Shown here piece by piece: positions 42,741 through 43,294 of a stretch of DNA of 43,294 bases. Source of the DNA: Clostridia bacterium. GTDB lineage: Bacteria > Bacillota > Clostridia > Lachnospirales > Lachnospiraceae. Below the pieces are notes generated by a model. It saw only the letters and a program-made list of their open reading frames with translations, searched no databases and had not been told where the DNA came from. Where the stretch lies: contig JAQXQS010000154.1 of assembly GCA_029101305.1 (NCBI GenBank), forward strand, positions 1 to 43,294. The letters run 5' to 3'. Numbering within the stretch: the first letter of the stretch is position 1; the number at the start of each line of letters is the position of its first letter. Both the position numbers and the translations under genes were made by a program.

Positions 42741-42823
42741 GATTGAAAAATTCTGCCTAAATTACCTGGAGCGTGTTTGAAAAAACATTCCAGATAAAAT
42801 TTTCTCTGTCATACATACAAAAA

Positions 42824-42871
42824 GACCAGAATACAAAGTTTATGAATATCTATAAACTTTGCATTCTGGCC
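42824..42871 (-). terminator. Terminator of the polysaccharide deacetylase gene
   Basis: 20-base arms 42824-42843 and 42852-42871 match except two G-U type pairs, loop of eight. On the minus strand TTTTTG follows, ending transcripts of the deacetylase gene. Confidence 0.85.
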
Positions 42872-42911
42872 TGAATTTAAGTACCTGTCACTAAAATTAT
42901 TCTAACAATCA

Positions 42912-43294
42912 TCAGAAGGATCCATAAGAGACTCCGTTCTCCAGGGTAATTCCCTTAGCTGCGGCAAGTTCACTTACGGTCACCAGCTGATATCCCTCCT
43001 GGATCAGTTCCGGGATGAAAATTTCTGCGGCATCTACGGATTCTTTAAAAATATCATGCAACAAAATAATCTGTCCATCTGCGGCTCCATCCATTACATT
43101 TTGTACGATAGAATCTGCATTCTGGGTTTCCCAGTCTAAGGTATCCACAGACCAGAGAATCAAAGGTCTGGCGGCGATACTGGCTACGGTATCGTTGTAG
43201 GAGCCGTAAGGCGGTCGTACCACAGTGGCAGCATGTCCGGTCAGTTCACTGATCAGCTGATCTGTACGGGAAAGCTGACTGGAAATATCATCAG
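42912..43294 (-). CDS. Polysaccharide deacetylase (NodB domain), C-terminal part
   Basis: The visible 126 codons are the end of a gene that begins beyond the window edge. NodB motifs seen are RPPYGSYN (motif 3), WSVDTLDWE (motif 4) and IILLHDIF (motif 5), so the catalytic end is complete. After it the chain has a short tail (GITLENGVSYGSF). Such enzymes remove N-acetyl groups from peptidoglycan or chitin-like sugars at the cell surface and are Zn- or Co-dependent. The signal or anchor and motifs 1-2 lie outside the window. Confidence 0.92.
   Translation of the reverse strand, partial: DDISSQLSRTDQLISELTGHAATVVRPPYGSYNDTVASIAARPLILWSVDTLDWETQNADSIVQNVMDGAADGQIILLHDIFKESVDAAEIFIPELIQEGYQLVTVSELAAAKGITLENGVSYGSF

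Overview
The window is a 43-kb stretch of chromosome that looks like a gut Lachnospiraceae (Clostridia, Firmicutes), most plausibly Blautia or a close relative. This placing is inference from protein style: a C-terminal pyruvate phosphate dikinase end, a His_kinase plus SARP-like response regulator pair, a non-phosphotransferase nucleoside ABC importer, strong AGGAGG ribosome sites and dense same-strand operons. There is one tRNA gene, and I see no rRNA, CRISPR array, insertion sequence or phage gene.

Positions 1-2546 hold the end of ppdK, its terminator, and a two-component system with its own promoter. Positions 2700-13884 form a nucleoside uptake and catabolism operon: BMP-type binding protein, double-ABC ATPase, two permeases, uridine phosphorylase, deoxyribose-phosphate aldolase, cytidine deaminase, adenosine deaminase, phosphopentomutase, a Crp/Fnr-type regulator and purine nucleoside phosphorylase. 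Together they import nucleosides, deaminate them, split off the base, and feed ribose or deoxyribose 5-phosphate to central metabolism. From 13959 to 16382, on the minus strand, an orphan TAXI-family binding lipoprotein precedes a GltS glutamate symporter and a tiny His-rich repeat protein. From 16626 to 19432 lie a PfkB-type kinase, uridine kinase and a stand-alone RsmH-like methyltransferase; a membrane-anchored PQQ-type beta-propeller protein converges on them.

From 21362 to 23596 are an RmlD-like reductase and a dicarboxylate/amino-acid symporter, followed by a 182-bp nested palindrome. A self-regulated YtrA-type GntR/ABC operon, a DUF362 protein, a structured intergenic segment and an MFS transporter fill 24013-28527. 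A minus-strand cytidylate-kinase-like gene is divergent from a three-subunit molybdenum hydroxylase operon (29641-33261), which runs without a break into two membrane proteins (one frame, separated by a stop codon), an NhaC antiporter, an RluF-type pseudouridine synthase, a LigA-type DNA ligase and a homoserine O-acetyltransferase.

The end of the window holds an 11-bp tandem array between a possible promoter and a hairpin, a small secreted protein, a tRNA-Arg(CCG) that probably shares a transcript with an SH3-domain membrane protein, and the C-terminal part of a polysaccharide deacetylase.

The most unusual items are non-coding: the nested palindrome at 23671-23852, the multi-stem element at 27192-27289, and the 11-bp array at 40762-40849. 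The most interesting gene pairing is TAXI with GltS. All functions are read from sequence by eye; no database search was run.
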